Notes: generated from the letters alone by a model not told the origin. 64,000 nt of DNA from Gottfriedia luciferensis (GCF_001712755.1 NZ_MDKC01000032.1:248001-312000), one strand, 5' to 3'. Positions 50,901-60,180 are shown, counted from the stretch's first letter. Numbers and translations: made by a program.

Positions 50901-51495
50901 TTAATTCAAATAAAATATCATCAACTCGATTTAAGTTTTCTTGCGTTTCGAATAATTTTGCTTCAGCCTTTTTCTTTCGGTTTTTATATTTTAATACTCC
51001 AGCTGCTTCTTCAAAAATTCCTCTTCGCTCTTCTGGCTTACTGCTTAATATTTCTTCAACTTTCCCTTGAGAAATAATAGAGAATGCCTCTCTTCCAAGT
51101 CCAGAATCCATAAATAAATCAACAATATCTTTTAAGCGACAAGATTGTTTATTAATATAAAAATCACTATCTCCAGAACGGTAAACACGTCTAGTTACAC
51201 TTACTTCACTATACTCAAGTGGTAATTGTTGATCTTCATTATCTAAAGTCAAAGTAACTTCTGCATAATTTAAAGGTTTTCTTCCATCACTACCAGCAAA
51301 AATGATATCCTCCATCTTCGCTCCTCGTAATGATTTGACTGACTGTTCGCCTAATACCCATCTAATGGCATCTGTAATATTACTTTTACCACTTCCATTA
51401 GGGCCTACAACTGCTGTAACACCTTTTACAAAATCGATCGTAACTCGCTGAGCGAATGATTTAAATCCAATTATATCTAGTCGTTTGAGGAACAA
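47923..51495 (-). CDS. smc: chromosome segregation protein SMC
   Basis: 1190 residues. ATPase of the bacterial condensin SMC-ScpAB. Walker A GPNGSGKSN near residue 32, coiled coils (about 170-500 and 660-1030), hinge (about 505-640, with GGAMTGG), ABC signature LLSGGERAL and Walker B FCVLDEVEAALDE at the C-terminus. The start is TTG (51493-51495) after AAGGGGGAA. A structured segment with a terminator lies 40-190 bp upstream. Confidence 0.98.
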   Translation of the reverse strand: MFLKRLDIIGFKSFAQRVTIDFVKGVTAVVGPNGSGKSNITDAIRWVLGEQSVKSLRGAKMEDIIFAGSDGRKPLNYAEVTLTLDNEDQQLPLEYSEVSVTRRVYRSGDSDFYINKQSCRLKDIVDLFMDSGLGREAFSIISQGKVEEILSSKPEERRGIFEEAAGVLKYKNRKKKAEAKLFETQENLNRVDDILFELSSQIEPLRMQASIAKEYIEHRDELEQVEAALLVYEIESLHQKWEELKREIAQNSDLEIALSTEISTEESKQHELQEKLNALDESIDQLQQVLLSVTKNLEKFEGQKELMKERKRNTSTQSEQLRKQIDEVTEQINETTKLIEVEKEQEKLSRQNVNKTRTNIVEIQNEITSYEGDIEEQIELIKSDYIELLNNQASIKNEKTMLEKQSQQYSVKSSRLDLENEKYIRQREQLQNRKTELLNEKEQFDLTFKELNGKFESLNKQYNETSTVLKEKEELLNKAYQFIQQTKSRKETLEELQEDFAGFNQGVKEILKARGTRLEGIKGAIAELITTNKQYEIAIEIALGAATQQIVVENDEHARRAIQFLKQQRLGRATFLPMNIVKARFVPANVIEGLKRNPSFIGVASSLVSYSSEYEQVIQNLLGTVLIAQDLKGANELAKLVGHRYRFVTLEGDVVNPGGAMTGGAVRTTNSSLIGRQRELEEITVKLKDMQEKTNLLENEVQTLKTTNLESSSKAQTLNDEIQNVKQLIVSIMEQLKSIEFEEKNINDALAIYDLEMGSSASDLLKVKDRLEELSSLEANVKNEIISKEQKINELTERKLNQKEIKDELQSKLTSLKISLAQEEQKLSYSNERIRQFEENSIKQKQILEETKEKIIFLSSELMTNENGKEELEKIISDTRIEFSKTTEIISKRREQRSAYQTELEDYVQSLREKQRQYKSLSDLLKQQEVNSNRLDVELENRLEQLNVKYMTTYEAAKMKYTLEMTVDDARKRVKLLKRSIEELGTVNIGAIDEYERVSERHDFLQEQRTDLNEAKITLYNVISEMDEEMTKRFETSFSAIREKFQVVFTQLFGGGRADLVLTDAENLLLTGVDIVAQPPGKKLQNLGLLSGGERALTAIALLFAILQVRPVPFCVLDEVEAALDEANVARFAKFLKYFSEQTQFIVITHRKGTMEECDVLYGVTMQEYGVSTLVSVRLDEGEALLSNGN

Positions 51496-51533
51496 CTGAA
51501 TTCCCCCTTTTTGATTTAATTATATACACAAAA

Positions 51534-51555
51534 ACTCCCCCATAAAAGGGGGAGC
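51534..51555 (-). terminator. terminator between rnc and smc
   Basis: Perfect 7-bp GC-rich stem CTCCCCC / GGGGGAG followed on the minus strand by TTTTTG; about 40 bp before the smc start. Confidence 0.88.
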
Positions 51556-51680
51556 AGACTGCCCGCCAAACACTCGCTTTCTTCGTTGCTTCACCTGTCT
51601 AACGGTGCTCTTTATCATCTATGATAACTTAAACTCCTCACCAGGCTTCAACCCTCGAATGTCAAGCGCTTGCAATCAGT
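51556..51680 (-). ncRNA. candidate structured RNA upstream of smc
   Basis: A 125-bp island richer in G+C than its surroundings. Read on the minus strand, a closing helix pairs CGCTT-TTCG (51656-51668) with CGAA-AAGCG (51575-51585). It encloses two hairpins: TTATCAT/ATGATAA (51612-51627, perfect) and CACC/GGTG (51592-51607). A strong terminator follows, then smc. This is riboswitch/attenuator-like or a 3'-UTR small RNA from rnc. No known family recognised. Confidence 0.45.
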
Positions 51681-51737
51681 CTAAAAATCAAGTTTGATTG
51701 TTTAATTGACAAGTTTCTACTAGATTTTTTAGTTAAT

Positions 51738-52481
51738 CTATTTACTTGACTCTTTTAATTTTAATAATGCTTCTTTAGCTGCTTGTTGCTCTGCTTCTTT
51801 TTTAGATCTACCACTACCGATTCCTAATGTTTCGCCATTTAATAATACTTTTGAAACAAATTCACGGTTATGAGCTGGTCCTTTTTCTTGAAGTATTTTA
51901 TACTCAATTGAACCTGTGGAGTCTCTTTGTACAAACTCTTGTAATTGACTTTTAAAATCCATCACATGCGAAAAAGCACCATCGTTTATTTTTGGGAATA
52001 TATGAAGAGATAAGAAGTTTATAACTGTTTGTAATCCTTGGTCCAAATATAATGATCCAATGAATGCTTCAAAAACATCCGCAAGTAATGCTGGACGTGT
52101 TCGACCACCTGTCATTTCTTCTCCGCGACCAAGTAATATATATCGACCAAAATCTAATTCATTCGCAAATTTCACAAGTGATGGTTCACAAACGATTGCG
52201 GCACGTAATTTTGTTAACTCGCCTTCACTCATAGTAATATATTTTTGAAATAAATATTGTGAAACGGTAAGCTCTAAAACAGCATCCCCTAAATATTCTA
52301 ATCTCTCATTATCTTCATATGGTTTTTTACGATGCTCATTCACATAGGATGAATGTGTAAACGCTTGAATTAGCAAGCCCTCATTATTAAACATAATATT
52401 TATTTGTTTTTGTAATTTTACAAAATTCTCTTTTTCAACATCAGAAAGTTTATATTCTCTTACTCTTCTTGAATGCGGCAT
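51738..52481 (-). CDS. rnc: ribonuclease III
   Basis: 247 residues. Cuts double-stranded RNA in rRNA precursors and SRP RNA. Signature [17 protein letters not shown] in the nuclease domain (about 20-150) and a C-terminal dsRNA-binding domain (about 175-245, [20 protein letters not shown]). The upstream TTG overlaps the GGAGGT ribosome binding site, so the ATG at 52481 is chosen. Follows acpP. Confidence 0.97.
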   Translation of the reverse strand: MPHSRRVREYKLSDVEKENFVKLQKQINIMFNNEGLLIQAFTHSSYVNEHRKKPYEDNERLEYLGDAVLELTVSQYLFQKYITMSEGELTKLRAAIVCEPSLVKFANELDFGRYILLGRGEEMTGGRTRPALLADVFEAFIGSLYLDQGLQTVINFLSLHIFPKINDGAFSHVMDFKSQLQEFVQRDSTGSIEYKILQEKGPAHNREFVSKVLLNGETLGIGSGRSKKEAEQQAAKEALLKLKESSK

Positions 52482-52498
52482 ATTTACCTCCAACTAAA

Positions 52499-52519
52499 AA
52501 GCAGTTTGATATGCTGCTA
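52499..52519 (-). terminator. small stem-loop before rnc
   Basis: AGCAG / CTGCT hairpin (about 52500-52518) followed by TTTTTAG on the minus strand, 20 bp upstream of rnc; a second, weaker terminator behind the one at 52543-52575. Confidence 0.5.
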
Positions 52520-52542
52520 AACCTACTAGTCAAGAAAATGAT

Positions 52543-52575
52543 GAGAAGTCCCGTATAAAATACGGGACTTTTCTC
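52543..52575 (-). terminator. Rho-independent terminator of the fab operon/acpP
   Basis: Perfect GAGAAGTCCCGTA / TACGGGACTTTTCTC stem with a 5-nt loop directly after the acpP stop. Confidence 0.85.
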
Positions 52576-52576
52576 A

Positions 52577-52810
52577 TTACATGTTGCTCTCTATGTAGTT
52601 CACAACATCACCAACTGTGACGATTTTTTCAGCATCTTCGTCAGAAATTTCTAATTCAAACTCATCTTCTAATTGCATTACTAATTCAACTACGTCTAAT
52701 GAGTCTGCATCTAAATCTTCTTTGAAACGGCTTGTAATTTGGATCTCAGATTCTTCTACACCTAAACGGTCAACAATAATCTTTGATACGCGCTCTAATA
52801 CATCTTGCAT
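52577..52810 (-). CDS. acpP: acyl carrier protein
   Basis: 77 residues. Carries acyl chains on 4'-phosphopantetheine attached to the Ser in [12 protein letters not shown] (near residue 37). Highly acidic. A GGGAGGTG ribosome binding site is present. Last gene of the fapR-plsX-fabD-fabG-acpP operon. Confidence 0.98.
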   Translation of the reverse strand: MQDVLERVSKIIVDRLGVEESEIQITSRFKEDLDADSLDVVELVMQLEDEFELEISDEDAEKIVTVGDVVNYIESNM

Positions 52811-52877
52811 TATTATTCACCTCCCCCCAAAGATTGTCTACTTATGCATTATACATAAAAATTTGGCAAACGCCAAA

Positions 52878-53621
52878 CTAATTCATTACAAGTCCACCAT
52901 CAACATTGATTGTTTGGCCAGTAATGTATCTACTTGCATCCATTGCTAAGAACACTACAGCATTTGCAATATCTTCTGGTTGACCAAAAGATTGCAATGG
53001 AATATTCGATAACATTTGCGTTCTAATTTGCTCATTTAATTCATTTGTCATATCAGTTTCAATAAAACCAGGTGCAATTGCATTAACTGTAATGTTTCTA
53101 GAAGCTAATTCCTTTGCTGCTGTTTTTGTTAAACCTAATACGCCAGCTTTTGCAGCTACATAGTTCATTTGTCCAGGATTACCAATTTGTCCAACAACTG
53201 AACTAATATTAATGATGCGGCCATTACGTTGACGAGTCATAAACTTCGCTGCTGCTTTGATACAATTGAATACGCCTTTTAAGTTTGTATCAATTACATC
53301 ATCCCAATCAGCATCTTTCATACGTAATAAAAGACCATCTCTTGTAATACCTGCGTTGTTTACTAGTATATCAATACTACCAAATTCATCAACAGTATTT
53401 TTTACTAATGCAGCAACTTCTTCACCATTTGATACATTTGCTTTATATGCAATAGCTTTAACTCCAAGAGCTGTAATTTCTTCTACAACTTTAAGAGCAG
53501 CCGCTTCATTCCCTGAATAATTAACAACTACATTTGCACCATTTTTCGCTAAAGTTAAGGCGATTGCTCGTCCGATACCGCGAGATCCACCTGTGACTAA
53601 TGCAACTTTACCATTTAGCAT
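52878..53621 (-). CDS. fabG: 3-oxoacyl-ACP reductase
   Basis: 247 residues. Short-chain dehydrogenase for the first reduction of fatty-acid elongation. NADPH motif [16 protein letters not shown], catalytic Ser (INISSVVG) and YVAAK. An upstream ATG overlaps the GGGAGGA site, so the ATG at 53621 is used; it overlaps the fabD 3' end by 7 nt. Confidence 0.97.
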   Translation of the reverse strand: MLNGKVALVTGGSRGIGRAIALTLAKNGANVVVNYSGNEAAALKVVEEITALGVKAIAYKANVSNGEEVAALVKNTVDEFGSIDILVNNAGITRDGLLLRMKDADWDDVIDTNLKGVFNCIKAAAKFMTRQRNGRIINISSVVGQIGNPGQMNYVAAKAGVLGLTKTAAKELASRNITVNAIAPGFIETDMTNELNEQIRTQMLSNIPLQSFGQPEDIANAVVFLAMDASRYITGQTINVDGGLVMN

Positions 53622-54565
53622 GATTTTATTTCCTCCCATTCATTTAAAAATTGGTTTAATGTTTCAACATCATAAACATTTACTAATTTTGATGATGGAG
53701 AGATTGCTTTTACTAATCCAGTTAAAACTTTTCCAGGACCAATTTCAACAAATGTATCAACACCAAGATCAACTAATTCTTGAATCGATTGATTCCATTT
53801 TACCGGAGAATATAATTGATTAACTAATAATTCTTTAATTTCATTTGCATCTGTCACAACTTTAGCAGTAACATTTGAAATTAATGGCGTTACACAATCA
53901 TTTACATTTATTTTACCAAGCTCGTTTTGGAATTCTTCACTAGCAGGTTTCATTAAAGATGAGTGGAATGGTCCACTTACTTTTAAAGGTAATACACGTT
54001 TAGCTCCAGCTTCTTTTAGTAAACCAGAAGCAATTTGTACACCTTCTGCATCTCCTGTAATAACTACTTGTGTAGGAGAATTATAATTCGCAATACCTAC
54101 AGAATGTCCATTTTTATTCACTTCAGAAATAACTTCTTCAATTTTTTCTGGAGCTAAAAATAATACAGCTGCCATAGCACCTTGTCCTACTGGTACAGCT
54201 TGCTCCATTAATTTCCCACGTGTATGTACTAATTTAACACCGTCTTCAAATGAAATGCTTTCAGCTGCAACAAGTGCTGTAAACTCACCTAAACTATGAC
54301 CAGCGACAAAGTCTGGTTTAATTCCAGCTGATTTAATCTTCTCAAGCATAGCAATTGAAGTTGTTAAGATTGCTGGCTGTGCATGATATGTAGCAGTTAA
54401 CTCTTCATCTGTTCCATTGAAAATAATCTCAGAAAGACTAAAACCAATTTGTTCATTAGCAGTTTCAAAAATAGATCCACATTCATTATAGCTCTCAGCT
54501 ACATCTTTACCCATTCCAACTTTTTGTGATCCTTGTCCAGGAAAAATAAACGCCACTTTACCCAT
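53615..54565 (-). CDS. fabD: malonyl-CoA:ACP transacylase
   Basis: 316 residues. Transfers malonyl from CoA to [17 protein letters not shown] at the N-terminus, nucleophile motif [10 protein letters not shown] (near residue 90) and catalytic His in SGPFHSSLM. The frame extends to 54613, but the ATG at 54565 follows AAGGGGGT and fits the family start ([11 protein letters not shown]). Confidence 0.97.
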   Translation of the reverse strand: MGKVAFIFPGQGSQKVGMGKDVAESYNECGSIFETANEQIGFSLSEIIFNGTDEELTATYHAQPAILTTSIAMLEKIKSAGIKPDFVAGHSLGEFTALVAAESISFEDGVKLVHTRGKLMEQAVPVGQGAMAAVLFLAPEKIEEVISEVNKNGHSVGIANYNSPTQVVITGDAEGVQIASGLLKEAGAKRVLPLKVSGPFHSSLMKPASEEFQNELGKINVNDCVTPLISNVTAKVVTDANEIKELLVNQLYSPVKWNQSIQELVDLGVDTFVEIGPGKVLTGLVKAISPSSKLVNVYDVETLNQFLNEWEEIKSC

Positions 54566-54578
54566 TGGAGTGACCCCC

Positions 54579-55574
54579 TTATGCATTTGATTCGATTTTC
54601 TCCATGTGATCACTTACTAGTTTTACAACATTATGTTCAACCATCGTTTGCGTTTGCTTAATTGCACTAAAAATCCCCATCGCATCAGAACTTCCATGAG
54701 CCTTAATGACAGGTGATTTTAAGCCAAATAACGCTGCTCCACCATACTCGGAGTAATCCATTTTCTTTTTTACACCTTTTAAGTTTGGTTTTAATACAGC
54801 TGCTGCAAGCTTTGATGTGAAATTAGTAAGCATCGCATCTTTAATTAATGAAAACATTGCAAGTGCAGTACCTTCAATCGCTTTTAAAGCTACATTTCCA
54901 GTATACCCGTCTGTAACTACCACATCTGCTACTGAGTTCATTAAGTCTCTAGCTTCAACATTTCCTATAAAATTCAAATTACTTTCTTTTAGTAATTGGA
55001 ATGTTTGTTTAGCAAGTTCATTACCTTTTTTATCTTCCGTGCCTACATTTAGTAATCCAACAGTCGGATTATGTATACCTCTAACTTTTTCGGCATATAC
55101 AGATCCCATTATTGCATATTGAAGTAAATGGTTTGCTTTTGCATCAACATTTGCACCTACATCAAGAAATACAAAGCCTTTGCCATCTAAAGTAGGCATC
55201 GTAGGTGAAAGTGCAGGTCGTTCTACACCTTCCATTCGACCAACGACTAATAAGCCCGCTGTCATCAATGCGCCAGTATTTCCAGCAGAAATACATGCAT
55301 CAGCATTGCCTTCTTTTACTTGGTTTGCCATTAAGACCATAGAAGCATTCTTTTTTCTTCTAACCGCTCTAACTGGCTCTTCCGTTCCTTCAATTACTTC
55401 ATCTGTATGGATAATCGTTATATTTTTATCATTCGTTAAGAATGGTTTAATTTTTGATTCATCACCAATTAAAGTAATATGTATATCATTTAATTTTTCA
55501 ACTGCAAGTATCGCACCTTCAACGATGGCTTTTGGGGCATGATCTCCACCCATTGCATCGATCGCTAATTTCAT
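54579..55574 (-). CDS. plsX: phosphate acyltransferase PlsX
   Basis: 331 residues. Makes acyl-phosphate from acyl-ACP for the PlsX/PlsY route to lysophosphatidate. [20 protein letters not shown] and the SAGNTGALM motif are diagnostic. The GTG three codons upstream overlaps the AGGAAGTG site, so the ATG at 55574 is preferred. Also the receiver of acyl-phosphate made by FakA, whose gene lies 5 kb away. Confidence 0.97.
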   Translation of the reverse strand: MKLAIDAMGGDHAPKAIVEGAILAVEKLNDIHITLIGDESKIKPFLTNDKNITIIHTDEVIEGTEEPVRAVRRKKNASMVLMANQVKEGNADACISAGNTGALMTAGLLVVGRMEGVERPALSPTMPTLDGKGFVFLDVGANVDAKANHLLQYAIMGSVYAEKVRGIHNPTVGLLNVGTEDKKGNELAKQTFQLLKESNLNFIGNVEARDLMNSVADVVVTDGYTGNVALKAIEGTALAMFSLIKDAMLTNFTSKLAAAVLKPNLKGVKKKMDYSEYGGAALFGLKSPVIKAHGSSDAMGIFSAIKQTQTMVEHNVVKLVSDHMEKIESNA

Positions 55575-55586
55575 CTTGTTCACTTC

Positions 55587-56153
55587 CTATTCTTCAATAC
55601 TTCGGTGGTACATTTCGAACAAGCCATGAAATACATGTTCTTTTTCAACATAGCCATTGATATCAACTGTAGTACGCCTCGGATCTCCTTTTTGCGGTAA
55701 AACCTTTGCCTTCGCAATTACTCGGTCATTTGTTCTTACTGGTTTAATAAAAACAAAATTGGATTTAGCTGTAAGAGCTAAATCATCATGAATAACTGCA
55801 ACTGCTAAAGAATTAGCCTGGGCAAATAAGTGATGACCTCGGGCAATTCCATTTCTACTAAAAGTATGCTCTTCCTTAACGTCAAATATAGAAATGGCAC
55901 TTTCGTTTAAATGAATATCAATAACTTCACCGATTATTTCATCTACTGGTAGTGATTTTACATCTTCTAATTGCTGAGTGGCAACATTTTTGATGCGCTC
56001 CCTTAACTCAGGAATTGATAACTCAAGACGATCAAGACGAATAGTTTGTATGCTCACAGATAACTGATTAGCTAAATCTTCATCTGTAATAAACGGATTT
56101 TCTTTTATAATTTTTTTTAACAATTCATGACGATCTTTTTTATTTCTTCTCAT
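55587..56153 (-). CDS. fapR: fatty acid biosynthesis repressor FapR
   Basis: 188 residues. Malonyl-CoA-sensing repressor of fab and pls genes. N-terminal helix-turn-helix ([27 protein letters not shown]) and C-terminal hot-dog fold ([22 protein letters not shown]). A GAGGTATG ribosome binding site is present. Operator-like sites upstream suggest it represses its own operon, as in B. subtilis. Confidence 0.97.
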   Translation of the reverse strand: MRRNKKDRHELLKKIIKENPFITDEDLANQLSVSIQTIRLDRLELSIPELRERIKNVATQQLEDVKSLPVDEIIGEVIDIHLNESAISIFDVKEEHTFSRNGIARGHHLFAQANSLAVAVIHDDLALTAKSNFVFIKPVRTNDRVIAKAKVLPQKGDPRRTTVDINGYVEKEHVFHGLFEMYHRSIEE

Positions 56154-56175
56154 ATTACATACCTCAACTACTAAT

Positions 56176-56192
56176 TTGTGACCAGGTATTAA
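56176..56192. promoter_or_regulatory. second FapR-box-like site near the fapR promoter
   Basis: Minus-strand TTAATACCTGGTCACAA agrees at about 13 of 17 positions with the FapR box TTAGTACCTGRTACTAA as I remember it. It lies 25-40 bp upstream of the fapR start, downstream of a possible promoter TTGTAA-17-TAAACT. Confidence 0.5.
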
Positions 56193-56243
56193 ATACAGTT
56201 TATATTAAAAATCCACGTATTACAATAGTTTTTTGACAAACTT

Positions 56244-56261
56244 TTAATACCTAGTACTAAT
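56244..56261. promoter_or_regulatory. FapR operator overlapping the recG stop codon
   Basis: TTAATACCTAGTACTAAT is a near-palindrome matching the FapR consensus with only about two differences. It covers the recG stop (56257-56259) and lies about 90 bp upstream of fapR. Confidence 0.65.
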
Positions 56262-58305
56262 CTAATTTTTCTGAATTAAATATTCCCGTTCTATCCAAGT
56301 ACATTCTTAATCCTTGATATTCATTAGCTTTCCAAAATACATCTGAATTAACAAGTAATGTTGCATCATTTCGTGCAACTTCTAATGCACGATAGTCATG
56401 TACCATATCAGCCATTTTAAATTCAGGTACACCACTTTGTTGTTTTCCAAAGAAATCTCCTGGTCCTCTAAGCTCTAAATCTTTTTCACTTAACTCAAAA
56501 CCATCGTTTGTTTCAGTCATGATTGTTAGTCTTTCTTTTCCCACTTCACTTTTTGGATCGCCAACTAAAATACAATATGATTGTTCTGAACCTCGTCCAA
56601 CTCGTCCTCTTAGCTGATGTAATTGTGAAAGTCCAAATCGATCTGCATCATAAATAACCATCACAGTTGCATTCGGTACATTTACACCTACTTCTACAAC
56701 TGTTGTTGATACTAATATTTGTACATCATTCGCTGCAAATGCCTTCATCACGTCATCTTTCTCTGTTGATGAAAGCTTTCCATGCATCAAACCGACTTTC
56801 GCCGTATTTTGATAATGAAAAGATAGAACACTATGTAAATCTAATGCATTCTGAAGGTCTAGTTTCTCTGACTCCTCGATTAGTGGACAAATTAGATATG
56901 CTTGTCGACCATTTTTAATTTCTTTACCGATAAAATCTAAAACGCGATCAAACATTTCTTGTTTAACCCAATACGTTTCTATTTTTTTACGACCTGCCGG
57001 ATATTCATCAATAATCGAGACATCCATTTCACCAAAAGCCGTTATTGCTAAAGTTCTTGGGATTGGAGTTGCTGTCATAAATAATACATCTGGAAAATAG
57101 CCTTTTTCTCTTAAAACTCTACGTTGACCAACACCAAACCGATGTTGTTCATCTGTAATTACAATACCTAATTTATTAAATTGAACCTCATCTTGAATCA
57201 AAGCATGAGTTCCGACTAAAATATGTACTTCACCGTTTTTTAATCGTTCTAGGATTTCACGACGCTTTTTACCTTTTACAGAACTTGTCAGAAGCTCAAC
57301 ATTCACTTCAGTATGTTGTAGCATTTTTGCTAAAGATTCAAAATGTTGCTCAGCTAAAATTTCTGTAGGCACCATTAATGCACCTTGGTAACCATTAAGT
57401 GTACATGCATACAATGCAATGGTAGCGACAACGGTTTTTCCCGACCCTACATCACCTTGTAATAAGCGATTCATTCGATAAGGACTTTCTAAATCTGAGA
57501 ATATTTCTTGTACAACTCTATTTTGAGCTGATGTCAGAGGAAATGGTAAGGATTGGATTAGTTGTTGAATTTTTTCAATATTTAATGTTTTTGGGATACC
57601 TTTTGATTGATTACGCTGAATTTTTCGAAGTGCTTGCATTTTTAGTTGAAACAGAAAAAACTCCTCATAAACAAAGCTTCTTCTAGCTTGTTTTAAACTA
57701 TTCGCATCAATTGGGTGGTGAAGTAATCTCATTGTTTCTGAACGATTTAAAAGTTTATATTTTTGAATTAGTTCGTTTGGCACTAAGTCATTTATTAAAT
57801 GTCCATATTTTTTAAAAGACTGCTCGACAAATTTACGCATTGTTTTTACAGACATTTTTCCCTTAATTGAATAGACAGGCTCAATTTCATGACTATTCGT
57901 ACGAGAACCAAATACGAGGTCTGATAATGAAATGGTTTGTTTATGTTGATCCCACTTGCCAGAAACAGTTACATGCTCATTTAAGTTTAACTTTGTTTTA
58001 AAATACGGTCGATTAAAACAAATAACAGTAATTAAGTATCGATCCACTAAAAGTCGAAATGTTAGACGAGATTTATTTTTGCCAAAATATTGAAGAAGAG
58101 GAGCGCTATGAACAATCCCCTCGACAGTCACGCGCTCTTCATGCTTCACTTCTGATAAATCCTTATTTCGAAAATCCTCATATCGATACGGTAAATATTC
58201 GATTAAGTCATTTATAGTAAAAATACCCATATCATTTAATTGTGTTTCAGTTTCCTCGCCGACACCACTTAATACAGATACTTTTTGTTCAAGTTCAATA
58301 CTCAC
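56257..58305 (-). CDS. recG: ATP-dependent DNA helicase RecG
   Basis: 682 residues. Branch-migration helicase for stalled forks and Holliday junctions. N-terminal wedge/OB domain (about 50-180), helicase core with GDVGSGKTVVA, DEQH (ITDEQHRFGVGQR) and motif VI QLRGRVGRG. The start is GTG (58303-58305), whose G is the last base of the sdaAA stop. Upstream of fapR. Confidence 0.98.
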   Translation of the reverse strand: MSIELEQKVSVLSGVGEETETQLNDMGIFTINDLIEYLPYRYEDFRNKDLSEVKHEERVTVEGIVHSAPLLQYFGKNKSRLTFRLLVDRYLITVICFNRPYFKTKLNLNEHVTVSGKWDQHKQTISLSDLVFGSRTNSHEIEPVYSIKGKMSVKTMRKFVEQSFKKYGHLINDLVPNELIQKYKLLNRSETMRLLHHPIDANSLKQARRSFVYEEFFLFQLKMQALRKIQRNQSKGIPKTLNIEKIQQLIQSLPFPLTSAQNRVVQEIFSDLESPYRMNRLLQGDVGSGKTVVATIALYACTLNGYQGALMVPTEILAEQHFESLAKMLQHTEVNVELLTSSVKGKKRREILERLKNGEVHILVGTHALIQDEVQFNKLGIVITDEQHRFGVGQRRVLREKGYFPDVLFMTATPIPRTLAITAFGEMDVSIIDEYPAGRKKIETYWVKQEMFDRVLDFIGKEIKNGRQAYLICPLIEESEKLDLQNALDLHSVLSFHYQNTAKVGLMHGKLSSTEKDDVMKAFAANDVQILVSTTVVEVGVNVPNATVMVIYDADRFGLSQLHQLRGRVGRGSEQSYCILVGDPKSEVGKERLTIMTETNDGFELSEKDLELRGPGDFFGKQQSGVPEFKMADMVHDYRALEVARNDATLLVNSDVFWKANEYQGLRMYLDRTGIFNSEKLD

Positions 58306-59186
58306 TATTTTTTTAGCGAAACACCAAATATTTTTGCTTCTAATTCACGTCCTGTTGGCGTTGCCGCTAGTCCTCCTTCTGCAGTTTCTCTTAACGCAGA
58401 TGGCATTGTTTGTCCAATTCGATACATAGCATCAATTACTTCGTCACATGGAATACGACTTGTGATACCTGCTAATGCCATATCTGCTGCTACCATTGCG
58501 TTAGCAGCACCCATTGCATTACGCTTAACACATGGTACTTCTACTAAACCTGCAACAGGGTCACATACTAAACCAAGCATATTTTTTAATGTAATGGCAA
58601 ATGCTTCAGCACTTTGACTTGGAGTACCACCAGCCATTTCAACGATCGCAGCTGCTGCCATACCACTTGCAGAGCCTACTTCCGCTTGACAGCCACCTGC
58701 AGCACCTGAAATTGACGCATTATTGGCTACAACAAAACCGAAAGCACCAGATGCAAATAAGAATTCAATCATTTGCATTCGAGTAGGATTTAATTTCTCT
58801 TTTACAGCAAAAAGGGTTCCAGGAACTACACCAGCAGAACCTGCTGTTGGTGTTGCACAAATCGTACCCATTGCAGCATTTACTTCATTTGTCGCAACCG
58901 CTTTACTAACAGCATCTAAAAGTAAATGGCCTGAAAGGAAATTACCTTTTGCAATATAATTTTGAAGTAATACAGCGTCTCCGCCTGTTAAACCTGTTGG
59001 CGAGTGAACACCTGCAAGTCCTCTTTCAACTGCCTTTTCCATAACAACAAGATTTTGCTCCATTTTACCGATAATCTCTTCACGGCTTCTTCCTGTAAAT
59101 AACATCTCTTGTTGAATCATTATTTCTGAAATTTTAACATTTTTTGATTCAGCTAATTCAACTAATTCAGCAACATTTTTAAACAT
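58305..59186 (-). CDS. sdaAA: L-serine dehydratase, iron-sulfur type, alpha subunit
   Basis: 293 residues. Deaminates L-serine to pyruvate with a [4Fe-4S] cluster. Conserved Cys in GTICATPTAGSAG, GGCQAEVGSASGM and CDPVAGLVEVPC, and the substrate loop SPTGLTGGDA. The TAG stop overlaps the recG GTG by one base. Partner of sdaAB, 17 bp upstream. Confidence 0.97.
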   Translation of the reverse strand: MFKNVAELVELAESKNVKISEIMIQQEMLFTGRSREEIIGKMEQNLVVMEKAVERGLAGVHSPTGLTGGDAVLLQNYIAKGNFLSGHLLLDAVSKAVATNEVNAAMGTICATPTAGSAGVVPGTLFAVKEKLNPTRMQMIEFLFASGAFGFVVANNASISGAAGGCQAEVGSASGMAAAAIVEMAGGTPSQSAEAFAITLKNMLGLVCDPVAGLVEVPCVKRNAMGAANAMVAADMALAGITSRIPCDEVIDAMYRIGQTMPSALRETAEGGLAATPTGRELEAKIFGVSLKK

Positions 59187-59203
59187 ATAAGTTCCCCCTC
59201 TCC

Positions 59204-59866
59204 TTAATCAACCATTTTCGTAACACGAATGATATGTGGTAAAGATTCAATTTCTTTAATTACTTTATCATCTAGATCTTGGTCGACCTCAATTGCCATC
59301 AAAGCAATTTGTCCGACTTCTTTACGTGAAACTTCCATATGGCCAATATTTACAGCATATTTCATTAGGACATTTGTTACACCAGCAATCGAACCAAAAC
59401 GGTCATTGTGCACAACAAGAATTGCTGGGTAATTACCCGAAAGTTTTAGTTCAAATCCATTCAATTCAATAATTTCAATTTTTCCACCACCGATTGAAAT
59501 TCCTACTAATTCAAATGGTTGGTCATCATCGAGAATCGAAATTTTCACTGTATTTGGATGCTCCGTTACTGCATCTTCTTCAATGAAATCAATTGACATC
59601 CCTTTTTCTTGTGCAATATTTAATGATTCTGGAATACGCTCATCGAATGTATCAAAATCCAATAGACCACCAATAAGCGCAACATCTGTCCCATGTCCAC
59701 GATATGTTTTAGCAAATGAACCATATAATGAAATCAAAATCTTTTTAGGTTCTTTTCCATAAAGATTTCTTGCTACACGACCAATTTTAGCCGCTCCAGC
59801 TGTATGTGAACTAGAAGGGCCAATCATAATTGGACCAATTATGTCAAAAACACTTTTATATTTCAT
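59204..59866 (-). CDS. sdaAB: L-serine dehydratase, iron-sulfur type, beta subunit
   Basis: 220 residues. Regulatory/structural half of the two-subunit enzyme: SDH-beta domain with IGPSSSHTAGAAKIGR (about 1-130) and a C-terminal ACT domain (about 145-218), which usually binds serine. GTG at 59869 and ATG at 59866 both fit the GGGGG site; ATG is preferred on spacing. The 348-bp upstream gap holds several inverted repeats. Confidence 0.96.
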   Translation of the reverse strand: MKYKSVFDIIGPIMIGPSSSHTAGAAKIGRVARNLYGKEPKKILISLYGSFAKTYRGHGTDVALIGGLLDFDTFDERIPESLNIAQEKGMSIDFIEEDAVTEHPNTVKISILDDDQPFELVGISIGGGKIEIIELNGFELKLSGNYPAILVVHNDRFGSIAGVTNVLMKYAVNIGHMEVSRKEVGQIALMAIEVDQDLDDKVIKEIESLPHIIRVTKMVD

Positions 59867-59899
59867 CACGTTTCCCCCAATACGTTATTGTAAAAGCGT

Positions 59900-59930
59900 A
59901 TTATATTTAGTTTTTGTTTTGTTAGTACAA
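59900..59930 (-). promoter_or_regulatory. candidate promoter of sdaAB-sdaAA-recG
   Basis: Perfect -10 TATAAT (59900-59905 on the minus strand) with TTGTAC (59925-59930) at a long 19-bp spacing, about 35 bp before sdaAB. The -35 is uncertain. Confidence 0.4.
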
Positions 59931-59956
59931 ATCATTTATATAAAAAGTTGGTATTA

Positions 59957-59974
59957 TGGACAAAACAATGTCCA
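59957..59974. promoter_or_regulatory. small palindrome upstream of the sdaAB promoter
   Basis: TGGACA (59957-59962) and TGTCCA (59969-59974) form a perfect 6-6-6 inverted repeat about 30 bp upstream of the -35, a plausible activator or repressor site. Confidence 0.35.
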
Positions 59975-60074
59975 CCTTATAGTGTAATACGAAATTCTAC
60001 AGAGTTCTACGTTATTTTACAATACAACTTAAATAATTTACAAAAAAGAAGACTAAATAAGCAATTTGTCGATT

Positions 60075-60146
60075 TCCTTTCCAAGTTACTCCCTTTTTTG
60101 GGGAGAGAGCAGAGTCCCCTCTGCGCGCCTGCTTAGTCCTTTCCAA
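60075..60146. repeat. GC-rich overlapping hairpins bounded by 10-bp direct repeats
   Basis: TCCTTTCCAA occurs at 60075-60084 and 60137-60146. Between them, GCAGAG/CTCTGC (60109-60124) and CTCCC/GGGAG (60089-60105) can each form a hairpin, while GGGGA and TCCCC allow an alternative fold. No known RNA family recognised. Could be an attenuator of the serine dehydratase operon or a small inserted element. Confidence 0.45.
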
Positions 60147-60180
60147 AAGAGTATTTAATAGTGTAAACCAACAAATAAAA

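Noticed and set aside
59948-60136. 62-codon plus-strand frame upstream of sdaAB
   Set aside because: Crosses the hairpin block and ends in GC-rich repeat; no ribosome binding site or family likeness.
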